A stretch of 64,000 bases of DNA from Polaribacter sp. Q13 (GCF_016858305.2 NZ_CP074436.1:888001-952000); one strand, 5' to 3'. Shown: positions 17,931 to 27,588, counted from the stretch's first letter. Translations and numbers: made by a program. The notes: generated by a model from the letters alone, not told the origin.

Positions 17931-18899
17931 TTAGAAATTTAAGTTGTCTAAATCTTCTATACCTTCTTCTATTTCTTGATCGGTTAAAACATCGGGTCTA
18001 AATTCGCTCATTAACTCTTCTCTTTTAGACTTTGCGTATTTATAACCAGATTTCCACCATTTTCGCATTAATTTTTCATCAAAAACTAAAGAATTTGTAG
18101 TTAAAACCGTAGGTGTATAATATAAATTTAGTTTAATATTTTTATTTGTAGCTGCCAATTTACCAATGGTAATATTGTGTCTTTCTACGTGTGCTAGCAT
18201 AAAATCGAATACATCAAACAATAAAGAAAACGGGTTTGTAGCAGGCAATTTATTAAACTGAGTAACTTCTGTTTCTAAAATAATGGCATCAATTTCTGTT
18301 GCTCCTCTTAATATGGCTTCTCTAATGGGAACTAAAGAACCAAAACCACCATCTGCATACTGACAATTATTTTTTTCTAACAAACTCATAAAAGGCACAT
18401 AATTACAAGAACCCCAAATCCAATCACAAAAATCATCATAAGTACAATCATTTATAGACTTATATTCAATTTGATTGGCTGTTAAATTAGAAACCGTAAC
18501 CACAACCTCTTTGTTGTTTTCTCTAATTTCATCGTATATTTCTTTGGTAATCTTGTTTTTTATTAAAGTCCGTAAGTTTTTACTTTCCCCAAAAGTTTTT
18601 CTTCCGTTTAAAAAGTTCCATATCGTATTTAAATGTCGAATACTAACTACTTTTTCTCCGGCTACTTTTTTAATTTTAAAAGGATTATTACTAAAAATAG
18701 TTTTTTGGTTTACGTTGGTATATAACTCTTTTAGCTCATCTAATTTACCTAAAGCTAGGTGAGAAACCATTAAACTTCCTGTAGACGTTCCTATATACAA
18801 ATCGTAATCTTTGTTTTCTTTCTTCATTAAATATTGTGCAACTCCTCCTGCAAATGCTCCTTTACTTCCTCCTCCAGAAATTACCAATGCTTTTTTCAT
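17931..18899 (-). CDS. patatin-like phospholipase
   Basis: 322 residues. The oxyanion loop SGGGSKGAFAGG lies at the N-terminus, the nucleophile elbow is GTSTG (Ser39), and the catalytic Asp is in YADGGFGS (Asp183), completing the Ser-Asp dyad. No signal peptide, so it is cytoplasmic or peripherally membrane-associated. It should hydrolyse acyl esters of lipids. The GTSTG elbow with Thr replacing the usual Ala/Gly is mildly atypical. It is a lone gene, divergent from the Ycf48-like gene. It is unlike the second patatin (49.9-50.7 kb) in length. Confidence 0.88.
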   Translation of the reverse strand: MKKALVISGGGSKGAFAGGVAQYLMKKENKDYDLYIGTSTGSLMVSHLALGKLDELKELYTNVNQKTIFSNNPFKIKKVAGEKVVSIRHLNTIWNFLNGRKTFGESKNLRTLIKNKITKEIYDEIRENNKEVVVTVSNLTANQIEYKSINDCTYDDFCDWIWGSCNYVPFMSLLEKNNCQYADGGFGSLVPIREAILRGATEIDAIILETEVTQFNKLPATNPFSLLFDVFDFMLAHVERHNITIGKLAATNKNIKLNLYYTPTVLTTNSLVFDEKLMRKWWKSGYKYAKSKREELMSEFRPDVLTDQEIEEGIEDLDNLNF

Positions 18900-19105
18900 T
18901 ATCTAAAAATGATTTGTTTATTTAAAAAAAATCCCACTATTTTTTAGTGGATGTCCTTAAAACTGTTATTCCCAAAAACGTGGAAATCTAAAATAGTTTT
19001 TTTTTGTTTATAAAATTAATCATGCAATACATTATATGCAACTAAATTAAATAAGTTTATAGTTTTAAAAAAAACAGCTATTTTAGTCCTATAAAAGTAT
19101 CAAAA

Positions 19106-20158
19106 ATGAAGAGAATAATCATATTTATTTTTGGTTTCCTAATTTTTGTCTCTTGCAAAGACAATTATCAACCTAGAGAAATCAATGCTATTACCTTTAA
19201 AGAGTTTAAAATAGACAGTGTTAGCATCCGTGCAATTCAGGTTATCAATAAGAATGAAGTTATTTACGCAGGCTCTAATGGAGATATTGGTTTCTTTTCT
19301 GATAGTAAAGAGCCCGCATTGGAAAGTATGGTCTTAAAAATTCAATATCAAGATTCTATACGGCCGAACTTTAGAAGTATTGCTTCTAATGGTAAAGCCG
19401 TGTTTGCTTTAAGTATTGCAAATCCTGCCCTATTATACCAGATATCAGATAGAAAAGCTACCTTAAAATATACCGAAAATCATGAGAAAGTTTTTTATGA
19501 TGCTTTGCAATTTTTTGATGACAACCTGCACGGAATTGCAGTAGGAGATCCAACAGAAAATTGTGCTTCTATTCTATTAACTTCGGATGGTGGAGATAGT
19601 TGGCGTAAAATTCCGTGTGCTAATTTACCAGAATTTAAAGAAGGCGAAGCTTTTTTTGCTGCAAGTAACACCAATATTAAAACTATTGGAAGCACGGTTT
19701 GGATTGCTTCTGGAGGAAAAAAAGCACGTATTTTAAAGTCTGATGATTTTGGAAATTCTTGGCAAATTTTTGAAACTCCAATCATTCAAGGAAATGGACC
19801 ACAAGGCATTTATTCTATTGATTTTACTGATAAAAATAACGGAATTATAATGGGTGGTGATTACTCAAATCCTTTAGAAAACAAAGCAAATAAAGCCATT
19901 ACCAAAGATGGTGGACGTACTTGGACGCTAGTAGCCAACGGACAAGAACCTAATTACAAAAGCTGCGTACAATATGTACCAAACACCAACGGCTTAGAAA
20001 TTTTTGCTGTAGGTAAAACAGGTGTTTCTTTTTCTAATAACGGAGGTGTAACTTGGACAGAAGTAAGTAAAGACGCCTATTATGCCATTCAGTTTGTAGA
20101 TAGAAATACGGCTTGGTTATCTGGTAATACTAAATTAGGTAAATTAGTTTTGAAGTAA
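19106..20158 (+). CDS. Ycf48/BNR-type beta-propeller lipoprotein
   Basis: 350 residues with lipoprotein signal MKRIIIFIFGFLIFVSC. The body consists of repeated propeller blades with BNR/Asp-box motifs: SDGGDSWRKI, SDDFGNSWQIF, TKDGGRTWTL and SNNGGVTWTE. The fold resembles sialidase/Ycf48 (photosystem assembly factor-like) propellers, and Bacteroidota homologues are often labelled 'oxidoreductase' without evidence. No sialidase catalytic Arg triad was recognised. It is likely a periplasmic or outer-membrane binding protein. It stands alone on the plus strand. Confidence 0.75.
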   Translation: MKRIIIFIFGFLIFVSCKDNYQPREINAITFKEFKIDSVSIRAIQVINKNEVIYAGSNGDIGFFSDSKEPALESMVLKIQYQDSIRPNFRSIASNGKAVFALSIANPALLYQISDRKATLKYTENHEKVFYDALQFFDDNLHGIAVGDPTENCASILLTSDGGDSWRKIPCANLPEFKEGEAFFAASNTNIKTIGSTVWIASGGKKARILKSDDFGNSWQIFETPIIQGNGPQGIYSIDFTDKNNGIIMGGDYSNPLENKANKAITKDGGRTWTLVANGQEPNYKSCVQYVPNTNGLEIFAVGKTGVSFSNNGGVTWTEVSKDAYYAIQFVDRNTAWLSGNTKLGKLVLK

Positions 20159-20529
20159 AAAACAAACAATATCAGCTCTTTTTGTAAACTAAAAATATTT
20201 TCATCGTGTTATCAATTTAAAGGGATTTTTAACGTGTTTAAGTCTTAAAAGCACAAATAAGCACCCTAATTTAAAAGCTATATACCTAGTAATTAAAGAG
20301 TAATGTTTTATAATATTTTTCTTGATTTACTATCTAATTAAGATCAAAATATTTACCTTTAATAACGCCAATCAATCTTATTAAAAAAAAAGTATATTTG
20401 ACGGCGATTTTAATTTATGGTATTCATAATTATCTCTATATATTAAAAAAATAAATACTTTTATTTGAGATATTATAATCCCTATAATTTCTATCATTTT
20501 ATAAATAAATAATTCAAAAATTTTAAATT
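20159..20529. other. 371-bp intergenic region without a gene
   Basis: Very AT-rich sequence between the propeller and beta-barrel genes. No ORF, hairpin with T-run or exact TTTG-N19-TAnnTTTG promoter was found. It presumably holds the promoter and leader of the barrel gene. Confidence 0.5.
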
Positions 20530-21474
20530 ATGAAACAATTAATTACAGTAGTAGCAGCCATTTTAATTAGTACGGTGTCTTATGCACAATTTCAAATTTC
20601 TGCAAGTACCGGTTATGCAATGGGTAGTGCCGGAATGCTTACAGGAACTACCACAACTACAACAAGTACAGAAAATAATTACGGAAGTTACGGAGAAGGT
20701 TTAAATTTTCAATTAAGAGGTACTTACTTTTTAAATGAAAAATTTGGACTAGAATTAGCTTTAGGATATTTAAACGGAGCAGACCAAACAATTAATAAAA
20801 CATCTGTACCTGGTGTTGCAGAAGTAAATGCCATTGCAAGAGCACGTGCATTTGGTGCATCTACTTCTATGGTGTATAAATTTACAGAAAACTTTTACGG
20901 ACGTATTGGTGCTTTATTAAAAGTTGGTGGTAAAACAGAAGCCGTTGTTTCTAGTAGAGCTTATTTGTCAGACCCTCAAGTCGCCTTTTTTAATTCACAA
21001 ATTGCAGGTTTAGATTTAGATAGCGGTTCATACTCTCAGACAAATTATATAGAAGACTTTCATGGGCATTTTCCCTTAGGTTTTGTAGGTGCATTAGGAT
21101 ATAAATTTGATCTTGATGAAAACTTTTCTCTTTTTGTTGAGGCAGAATATTACGGAATTAGTTTAAAAAGAAAAGATTCTGAGTTAGCTGAATTTAATAC
21201 AGACATTGTTTCATCCAATGGTACTATTAAAATACCTGGATATAAATCTTTAGACAACTTACCATCACCAAGTCTTGAGACTATGGCTACTAATGTTTTT
21301 AGTAATACAACTTATGTAGATGAATTATCACATACAGAAGCAGCAGCACAAGCAGCAGCCATTGATGCAGGAGACTCATCTCATTCTACTGAATTATCTC
21401 AAAAAGTACCTTATTCTTCTTTTGGAGTAAACTTTGGTATTACTTACAAGTTTAGTGGTTCAAGTAAAAAATAA
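20530..21474 (+). CDS. outer membrane beta-barrel protein
   Basis: 314 residues with Sec signal MKQLITVVAAILISTVSYAQ. Alternating aromatic/hydrophobic strands of an OmpA/OmpW-like 8-12-stranded barrel follow: LNFQLRGTYFLNEKFGLELALGY, MVYKFTENFYGRIGALLKV, LGYKFDLDENFSLFVEAEYYG and a terminal GVNFGITYKF strand. A Ser/Thr-rich, low-complexity loop (TTTTTTSTENN) lies near residue 40 and an Ala-rich one near 280. No catalytic or OmpA peptidoglycan-binding domain is present. Its function is unknown. A strong terminator follows. Confidence 0.75.
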   Translation: MKQLITVVAAILISTVSYAQFQISASTGYAMGSAGMLTGTTTTTTSTENNYGSYGEGLNFQLRGTYFLNEKFGLELALGYLNGADQTINKTSVPGVAEVNAIARARAFGASTSMVYKFTENFYGRIGALLKVGGKTEAVVSSRAYLSDPQVAFFNSQIAGLDLDSGSYSQTNYIEDFHGHFPLGFVGALGYKFDLDENFSLFVEAEYYGISLKRKDSELAEFNTDIVSSNGTIKIPGYKSLDNLPSPSLETMATNVFSNTTYVDELSHTEAAAQAAAIDAGDSSHSTELSQKVPYSSFGVNFGITYKFSGSSKK

Positions 21475-21494
21475 TTAAAAAAGATTTATCTTTT

Positions 21495-21545
21495 AATACC
21501 TAATAAATATCACTTTATGTTATAATTATTGGGTATTTTTTTTGT
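21495..21545 (+). terminator. intrinsic terminator of the beta-barrel gene
   Basis: AATACCTAATAA (21495-21506) pairs with TTATTGGGTATT (21526-21537), with one G-T wobble, followed by eight or more T's. An outer AGATTTATC/GATAAATCT pair surrounds it. Confidence 0.8.
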
Positions 21546-21596
21546 GATAAATCTACACTTCTAAACGATTCCTTTATTAAGAATGATAAATAAACC

Positions 21597-22136
21597 TTAC
21601 AATCTATTCTTCATTTTTTGAATATCTAAGTTATTCAATAGCACCAATAAATTGGGATACATTTTGTAATGATATCCTAAATTATCTTTCTGAAATTCAT
21701 TTATAGCTTCCTCTTTAGACCAATTATCTAGCACCATTCTGTAAGCCGCAATAATGGTACCTGTTCTATCAGATCCATGCCAACAATGCACTAAAACGGG
21801 CTGCACAGAATTTTTAATAACACGCAGCGCATTAAAAATATCTTCTTCATTTAATACTTTTGTTTTAATGGGATAATGCACCAAATTAAAATTGAAGTCC
21901 TTTGCCTTTTTGGTGTTATTTCTAAGTCTTCGTAAATTTAAAATGGTCTTTACTCCTATCAACTCAATTTCTATAAATCCCTTTTTGCTAGGTTGCTCCG
22001 ATCTATATAAATTATCATTTACTCTATATAGATTTTTGAAATGCTTTGAATCCACCTTTTTTAAAGGTACTTCTTGACCATAATTATAGGTTACACCACC
22101 AAGACAGATAAGCATCATTAATATTAATTTTCTCAT
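21597..22136 (-). CDS. exported dual-specificity/tyrosine phosphatase-like protein
   Basis: 179 residues with a Sec signal (MRKLILMMLICLGGVTYNYG). The phosphatase P-loop is VHCWHGSDRTG, with nucleophile Cys118 and Arg124 in the CX5R pattern, and the general-acid region is around LNEEDI. The upstream YRSEQPSKKGF segment is typical of DSP10/Siw14-like protein phosphatases. It would dephosphorylate phospho-tyrosine or inositol/sugar phosphates in the periplasm. A TATTTTTG -7 element on the minus strand (22168-22161) lies about 25 bp upstream of the ATG. Confidence 0.82.
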   Translation of the reverse strand: MRKLILMMLICLGGVTYNYGQEVPLKKVDSKHFKNLYRVNDNLYRSEQPSKKGFIEIELIGVKTILNLRRLRNNTKKAKDFNFNLVHYPIKTKVLNEEDIFNALRVIKNSVQPVLVHCWHGSDRTGTIIAAYRMVLDNWSKEEAINEFQKDNLGYHYKMYPNLLVLLNNLDIQKMKNRL

Positions 22137-22316
22137 TGTACCTTTTTTTTAATGATTAATCAAAAATAATGCTAAACTTAATTTATAGTTTTAAAATAAA
22201 AGTTAAAGTTATCTATCTTGATATCTTATTAAGGTTCTCTTTTTCTTTTTTTATACGTTTAGTTTTAAAAATTAGTACCATAGTAAAATTGGTTAAATGT
22301 TTTTATAATACACAAA

Positions 22317-22343
22317 ATAGGCCACCTTTTTAAGGCAGCCTAT
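22317..22343 (-). terminator. hairpin terminator after the SnoaL-like gene
   Basis: ATAGGCCACCTT pairs with AAGGCAGCCTAT (10 pairs with a 2x2 internal loop); on the minus strand TTTTG follows. It is about 30 bp beyond the stop at 22373. Confidence 0.6.
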
Positions 22344-22372
22344 TTTTAAATAATATCTAAAAATTAAATTAA

Positions 22373-23233
22373 TTATTGAGGGAAATTAAATTTTCCGTTG
22401 GTATTTTGTCTGTCTGCCTCTGCCGCAATTGTTTCTAAAACATCCCAATGTTCTGCTATTTTATTGTTTTCAACTCTAAATAAATCGTAAAAAGAAGTTG
22501 GTACACCTGCAAATGTTCCCTCACTAATTGTTAAAACAAAATTACCTTGTCCTAGCACTTTATGCGTAGTTGTATACACCATAGTTATACCTTGTTTTGC
22601 CATTGCTTCTACTGCCTGTCCTAAACCAGACAATCCATCACCAATATTTGGGTTGTGTTGTATGTAGTTATCTCCATAAAAATAACCAGATAATTTGTCC
22701 ATTTTACCGTTTACCAAAATATCATTTACAAAATTAGATACTAAAGTTTTATTCGCTTCCGTTTTATCTAAATCTGTTACCGTAGTTGCTCCATCCGTTT
22801 GTGTGTGTCCACTTGGATTTGCAGGAGTTATTGCCACTAAATTATCCCAATGTTCTACAATTTGTCCGTTTTCATATCTAAAAACATCAAAACCAATTTT
22901 CGGTCCAAAGAAATCGTATTCCGTTTGTGCAAAGCCATAATCTCCATCTTCAAAAGCTCTTACCGTATTCACTTTAAATCCACCTTCAGGTGCTTGTGCT
23001 AATAATGCTCCAAAACCAGCTAAACCATCTGCCACAGCCAAATTGTGTTGTACGTAATTAGTTGGATTAATATAGCTTACTCCTTTTTCATCTCCGGTTT
23101 CTATACTTTTTAAAACCGCTACCGTTTTTTCTTTAGTTGATAATTCCATTTCTGTTATTGTATTTAATTCTTTTTCTGATTTACATGACACCATTGTCAT
23201 TACTAATGCTATTGCTGTAATTGTTTGTTTCAT
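22373..23233 (-). CDS. duplicated SnoaL-like (NTF2-fold) lipoprotein
   Basis: 286 residues with lipobox signal MKQTITAIALVMTMVSC. The body is two tandem SnoaL-like halves, each with the same pattern: YINPTNYVQHNLAVADGLAG... FDVFRYENGQIVEHWDNL, then FYGDNYIQHNPNIGDGLSG... YDLFRVENNKIAEHWDVL. The family covers polyketide-cyclase-like and predicted aldol-type enzymes with an NTF2 fold; the repeated His/Asp residues suggest a binding pocket in each half. Its activity is unknown. It follows the AraC gene on the same strand but has its own -7 element (TAATTTTG at 23262-23255) next to an imperfect palindrome CAGTA-G-TACTG. Confidence 0.8.
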   Translation of the reverse strand: MKQTITAIALVMTMVSCKSEKELNTITEMELSTKEKTVAVLKSIETGDEKGVSYINPTNYVQHNLAVADGLAGFGALLAQAPEGGFKVNTVRAFEDGDYGFAQTEYDFFGPKIGFDVFRYENGQIVEHWDNLVAITPANPSGHTQTDGATTVTDLDKTEANKTLVSNFVNDILVNGKMDKLSGYFYGDNYIQHNPNIGDGLSGLGQAVEAMAKQGITMVYTTTHKVLGQGNFVLTISEGTFAGVPTSFYDLFRVENNKIAEHWDVLETIAAEADRQNTNGKFNFPQ

Positions 23234-23254
23234 AATTGTTGTTATTTATGACGA

Positions 23255-23274
23255 CAAAATTACAGTAGTACTGC
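23255..23274 (-). promoter_or_regulatory. promoter and short palindrome upstream of the SnoaL-like gene
   Basis: Minus-strand TAATTTTG (23262-23255) fits TAnnTTTG. The 11-bp palindrome CAGTAGTACTG (23264-23274) lies just upstream, a possible operator for the adjacent AraC regulator. Confidence 0.4.
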
Positions 23275-23328
23275 AGTTAACTATAGGTGAAAAAGGTTTT
23301 AAAAACGGTAAATATCGAACCTACATAT

Positions 23329-24207
23329 CTATAAATAGGTTTTTTTGAAGCTATTTGGGGTTAATCCTGTATGTTTTTTAAAATATTTAATAAAATTAGT
23401 AGGTTCTTCAAATCCTAAAGAATAGGATAGTTCTGTACTTTTAATATCCGAATTTATGAGGAGCCGTTTTGCTTCTAAAATCACAAAGGCATCTATAAAT
23501 TGTTTTGCAGTAACTGCAACGGTATCTTTACAAATGGTGTTTAGATGTTTATACGTAATGTGAAGTTTTTCTGCATAAAAATCTGCATTTCTATTTGTAT
23601 TAAAATGAATTTCTAAAAGTGATTTAAAATCTAAAAAATGGGTTAATTTATCTGACCGTTTTAGATGAAATGTTTGGTATTGTTTTAAACGTTCTAATTT
23701 TGAAAAAATGATAGAATATAAAGAATTATACGTGTTTTCTTGATTGTAACCTTCTTCTATATCTGAATATTCTTCATAAAATAATTGCAGATATGTAATT
23801 ACATTATCGTCTTCTGGAACTTGAATAACTGGTGAGAATAAATGTGCATTAAACAAACGGATTAACTCATTTTTTGGCAATGAATGAATCTGTTTTTTTA
23901 AATACGCTTCGGTAAACAATATAATATACCCTTTTAGCCCTTCGGTAAATTGAAAAGCAGTTATTTGTCCTTTAGATAAATGGATTACTGTATTCTTTTT
24001 TACGTTATGCCATACAAAATCTACCAACTGTCTGCTTTCTCCACCAGTATAAAAAACAATCATGTTAAAGGTAACCTGATGTGCTTTTTCTGGGTGGTGA
24101 GCAATCTCATGTTTCCGTACAAAAAGACTTTCAATAGTTAAGATATCAATTCCGCTATTGTCTGGTTTTTTAGAATTAAAATCAAGATTAGGAATGTCAT
24201 TTCGCAT
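23329..24207 (-). CDS. AraC-family regulator, third gene of the Kef operon
   Basis: 292 residues. The N-terminal cupin-like sensing domain contains HQVTFNMIVFYTGGESRQLVDF. The C-terminal AraC DNA-binding domain has two HTHs; the second reads LSYSLGFEEPTNFIKYFKKHTGLTPNSFKK, split here as recognition helix plus signature. It starts 6 bp after the Kef antiporter stop, so it is almost surely co-transcribed and may regulate the operon or the adjacent SnoaL-like gene. It is a paralogue of the AraC protein at 28.0-28.9 kb. Confidence 0.88.
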   Translation of the reverse strand: MRNDIPNLDFNSKKPDNSGIDILTIESLFVRKHEIAHHPEKAHQVTFNMIVFYTGGESRQLVDFVWHNVKKNTVIHLSKGQITAFQFTEGLKGYIILFTEAYLKKQIHSLPKNELIRLFNAHLFSPVIQVPEDDNVITYLQLFYEEYSDIEEGYNQENTYNSLYSIIFSKLERLKQYQTFHLKRSDKLTHFLDFKSLLEIHFNTNRNADFYAEKLHITYKHLNTICKDTVAVTAKQFIDAFVILEAKRLLINSDIKSTELSYSLGFEEPTNFIKYFKKHTGLTPNSFKKTYL

Positions 24208-24213
24208 ACTAGA

Positions 24214-26103
24214 TTATTTTTTTTGAACTTTCTTTAACGATTTTCTAATAAATTCACTGTCCCAATGTTTATCATACTCTACAATACCTCTCTTTAAATC
24301 TTCATTTAAGAATTTTTCTTGTTGCGCTAACTCTATTCTTGCTTTAAAAATATAATTTTCTTCATCTTTTGCTTCGGATGATAAACGCCTTAAGCTGTCT
24401 TCGTCATATTTAATAAAATTTTTAACTTGTTTACTTAAGGTGTATTTTCTATACCCCATTTTACTCAAAACATCTTTAGCTAAAGTTAATGAAGTCTCTA
24501 ACGATTCTCTATACACATGTTCATTACCAAGATTCAATAATTCGTAAGCATCATATCTATTTTTTGTACGAATCATAAATTCCACATGTGGATATTTATC
24601 TTTAATTATTTTACCAATAGCTTTAGAAACCGATATTTTATTAGTTGCACAAATAACTATTTTAGCTTCTGCAATACCTGCAGATTCTAACAAATCTAAA
24701 CGAGTGGCATCTCCATAGTACACCTCAAAACCCATTTTTCTAAGAAAATCTACTCGATTAGAATCATGGTCTAAAATAGTTGCTTCTACTCCGTGAGAAC
24801 GTAAAAAGCGCCCAATAGTACTCCCGAAGTGCCCAAAACCTACCAATATAATTTTTTGAGATTTGGCAATATGATCCATCGGACGTTTTATAGATTCTTT
24901 CGTGCCTATTTTTGGTAGTATAAAACGTTCATTAATAATACTTATAATTGGCGTAATAGACATACTTAATGCGGTTATTACCAACATCATGTCCATTTGA
25001 TCTTGTTCTAAAATATGAAGACCAGAGGCAAATGATAACAGTACAAAAGCAAATTCTCCTATTTGTGCCAAACTAAAGGTTAGTAGTAATTTTTGATCTA
25101 ATTTTAACTTAAAAATTTGTCCTGTAATAAATAAAACAAGTGCTTTTATAAGAATAATGGCTATTAATAATCCTCCTATTTTTAAAGGATTATTTGCGAT
25201 GACAATAAAGTTAATAGAAGCACCAACAGCCATAAAAAACAATCCTAAAAGCAAGTTTTTAAAAGGTTCTAAAGTACTTTCTAGTTCGTGCTTAAATTCA
25301 CTATTAGATAAAACAACACCACCTAAAAAGGCACCTAAAGCAGGACTTATACCTACAAATTCCATTAAAAATGAAATTCCGAAAACAATTAAAAAAGCCG
25401 CAGCAATTAACAATTCTCTAACCTCTGTTTTTGCTACTTTACGTAACATGGGTACAATTAAAAATTTACCCGCCACAATAATTAAAATTACAGATAAAAG
25501 AATAGCCAAGGTTTGAAAACCCAAAGGAAGTTGCTCTAATAAACTATTAGTATTACCATGGTTTTCTGTAGAAGTGCTGCCATCTGTATTTGCCAATAAC
25601 GGAATAAAACCTAACATGAAAATTACAATGATATCCTGAAACAATAAGATAGAAAAAGAAGACGTACCAAATGTGGTTTTCATCAAGCCTTTTTCTTTTA
25701 TGGTTTGCATTGCAATTGCCGTAGATGACAAGGCAACTGCCATAGAAATTACCAAAGCTACTTTCCATTCTAACCCTAAAAGCGTAAACAAAAAATAAGA
25801 GAACAACATGGTACCTCCTACTTGTATGCCTCCCATACCAATAATTGTTTTTCGCATGTTCCAGAAATTTTTTGGTTCAATTTCTAACCCAATTAAAAAC
25901 AACATCATAACTACTCCAAATTCTGCAAAGTGTAAAATATCTTCCCCTTCGTTACCAATAAAACCTAAAACATAAGGACCAATTAAAACTCCGGATAATA
26001 AATAACCTATTACAGAACTGAGTCCTAATCGTTTGGCTATGGAAACACAAATAATAGCTCCAGCTAAAAATATAATCGCTTGAAAAAGTAAACTTCCGGT
26101 CAT
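24214..26103 (-). CDS. KefB/KefC-type K+(Na+):H+ antiporter (CPA2)
   Basis: 629 residues. About 12 TM helices (1-385) form a Na+/H+ exchanger core, with FGVVMMLFLIGLEIEP and GISPALGAFLGGVVLSNS containing the polar transport residues. After a linker, a TrkA-N/RCK domain shows the Rossmann motif LVGFGHFGSTIGRFL and YYGDATRLDLLESAGI. In E. coli, Kef effluxes K+ and acidifies the cell in response to glutathione adducts of electrophiles. The start codon lies 3 bp from the stop of the oxidoreductase gene, matching the Kef/ancillary arrangement. Whether it senses thiol adducts here is inference. Confidence 0.9.
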   Translation of the reverse strand: MTGSLLFQAIIFLAGAIICVSIAKRLGLSSVIGYLLSGVLIGPYVLGFIGNEGEDILHFAEFGVVMMLFLIGLEIEPKNFWNMRKTIIGMGGIQVGGTMLFSYFLFTLLGLEWKVALVISMAVALSSTAIAMQTIKEKGLMKTTFGTSSFSILLFQDIIVIFMLGFIPLLANTDGSTSTENHGNTNSLLEQLPLGFQTLAILLSVILIIVAGKFLIVPMLRKVAKTEVRELLIAAAFLIVFGISFLMEFVGISPALGAFLGGVVLSNSEFKHELESTLEPFKNLLLGLFFMAVGASINFIVIANNPLKIGGLLIAIILIKALVLFITGQIFKLKLDQKLLLTFSLAQIGEFAFVLLSFASGLHILEQDQMDMMLVITALSMSITPIISIINERFILPKIGTKESIKRPMDHIAKSQKIILVGFGHFGSTIGRFLRSHGVEATILDHDSNRVDFLRKMGFEVYYGDATRLDLLESAGIAEAKIVICATNKISVSKAIGKIIKDKYPHVEFMIRTKNRYDAYELLNLGNEHVYRESLETSLTLAKDVLSKMGYRKYTLSKQVKNFIKYDEDSLRRLSSEAKDEENYIFKARIELAQQEKFLNEDLKRGIVEYDKHWDSEFIRKSLKKVQKK

Positions 26104-26106
26104 TTT

Positions 26107-26703
26107 TTAAGAGGTTTTTAGTTCTGGAATATCATTTAGAAAAAAACGTTCAGCACAGTTTTCTATAGTAAAATCTTGCTGTAACAATTCTATTAATTTA
26201 CTGTATTGATTGGCGTAATCTGCTAAAGCTTCTTTACTTAAATGATGAGTTCCCATAACCGCAAATGGCGGTAAATAACTCATGCCACAAGAGTTTGCAG
26301 TTTGCTCAAAAGGTCTTAAAAACTGATTTACAGTAAACCCATTGGTACCTTTAGAACAATATATTTCTTTAGAACCACCTGTAGTTATTACATTTAAGCA
26401 AATTTTATCTTGTAAAGCATCTGCATTTGGCCCATACGCCCAACCAAATTCTAAAACCATATCAATCCACTGTTTCATTAAAGGCGGACAACTAAACCAA
26501 TAAAAAGGATGATGCCAAATAATAACATCATGTTCTTTTAGCAACTCCTTCTCTTTAGGTACATCTATATGAAAATCTGGGTAACGTTCATACAAATCAA
26601 TAAAGGTAACTCCTTCTTTATCTTTAATTTGATCTACCAGTATAGAATTTGCTCTTGATTTTTCGTACTTTGGATGCGAAAACAGAATTAATATTTTTTT
26701 CAT
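26107..26703 (-). CDS. KefF/KefG-like NAD(P)H quinone oxidoreductase
   Basis: 198 residues with a flavodoxin-2 fold. ILILFSHPKYEKSRANSIL forms the FMN phosphate loop; VIIWHHPFYWFSCPPLMKQWIDMVLEFGWAYG and VITTGGSKEIY complete the flavin and quinone sites. E. coli KefF/KefG are needed for full Kef antiporter activity and reduce quinones and electrophiles. Its position immediately upstream of the Kef gene (3-bp gap) strongly supports this ancillary role. Cytoplasmic, peripheral to the antiporter. Confidence 0.88.
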   Translation of the reverse strand: MKKILILFSHPKYEKSRANSILVDQIKDKEGVTFIDLYERYPDFHIDVPKEKELLKEHDVIIWHHPFYWFSCPPLMKQWIDMVLEFGWAYGPNADALQDKICLNVITTGGSKEIYCSKGTNGFTVNQFLRPFEQTANSCGMSYLPPFAVMGTHHLSKEALADYANQYSKLIELLQQDFTIENCAERFFLNDIPELKTS

Positions 26704-26802
26704 GCTACTCGGTTATAAAGATAAATGTTGGTGTTTGTAAAAAGATAGTCTAAATTTTAACAATAACTACTTTTTTTTCGCCCTTAAATTTCACTAAAAA
26801 TC

Positions 26803-27423
26803 TTAAGACATTAAATGAAAAGTAATTTTAATACCTGTAATTACCATACCTGTACCAATAATGGCAATAATTAGTCCCATTATTTTACCAATAACAGAAA
26901 TTACGTTATTCCCCACTACTTTTACTATTAAATCACTCAATCTAAAAGTATAAAAAGTAATTAAACTCATAGAACCAAATATAGCAATTACTAAAATAAT
27001 GTGTATGGTTTGTACATTCGCCACAAAATTCATAGCAGTTACAATGGTTCCTGGGCCAGCCAAAATAGGAATTGCTAATGGAGACACCGCAATATCTTCA
27101 TCAATATCTACATTTTTTATGTTTTTTACATCAGATTTTTTTGATTGTAGCATTTCAAATCCAATGTAAAATATTAAAATACCTCCTGTAATTTTAAATG
27201 CAGGAATACTAATATTAAACAATTCAAAAATATACTTTCCTAAAAGCACAAAAACAGTTACAATAACAAAAGCAATGATATTACTTCGTTTATTAATATC
27301 CCTTTTTGTTTTTTTATCCAATCCTCGTGTTAAAGACACAAAAACTGTCATGTTAGAAATTGGGTTGGTAATGGCGAAAAAGCCAGTAAATACAGTGATT
27401 GCAAAGGTTAATAAGTTATCCAT
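26803..27423 (-). CDS. MarC-family integral membrane protein
   Basis: 206 residues with six predicted TM segments and the MarC/UPF0056 landmarks FFAITNPISNMTVFVSLT near the N-terminus and SPLAIPILAGPGTIVTAM in the middle, a duplicated ~3-TM topology. The family was once tied to antibiotic resistance, but that link has been disproved and its substrate is unknown. The gene is flanked by its own spacers, so it is probably monocistronic. Confidence 0.9.
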   Translation of the reverse strand: MDNLLTFAITVFTGFFAITNPISNMTVFVSLTRGLDKKTKRDINKRSNIIAFVIVTVFVLLGKYIFELFNISIPAFKITGGILIFYIGFEMLQSKKSDVKNIKNVDIDEDIAVSPLAIPILAGPGTIVTAMNFVANVQTIHIILVIAIFGSMSLITFYTFRLSDLIVKVVGNNVISVIGKIMGLIIAIIGTGMVITGIKITFHLMS

Positions 27424-27505
27424 TTATCATGATAATTTGAGTATGCAAAAAGATAAAATAACTTTGATACTACCTAAGTAATTTTATCTTTTTTTTTAAT
27501 ACAAG

Positions 27506-27542
27506 AAATGCTGAGATTAATAAAAAATTAATCTCAGCATTT
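27506..27542. terminator. perfect 16-bp hairpin terminator
   Basis: AAATGCTGAGATTAAT (27506-27521) pairs perfectly with ATTAATCTCAGCATTT (27527-27542) over a 5-nt A loop. It lies between the CBU_0592-like gene and MarC; a T-rich tract follows on the minus strand. Confidence 0.8.
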
Positions 27543-27588
27543 AAATAATTAAGTACTGGTATTGTGGCTATTAAATACTTAGCAACAC

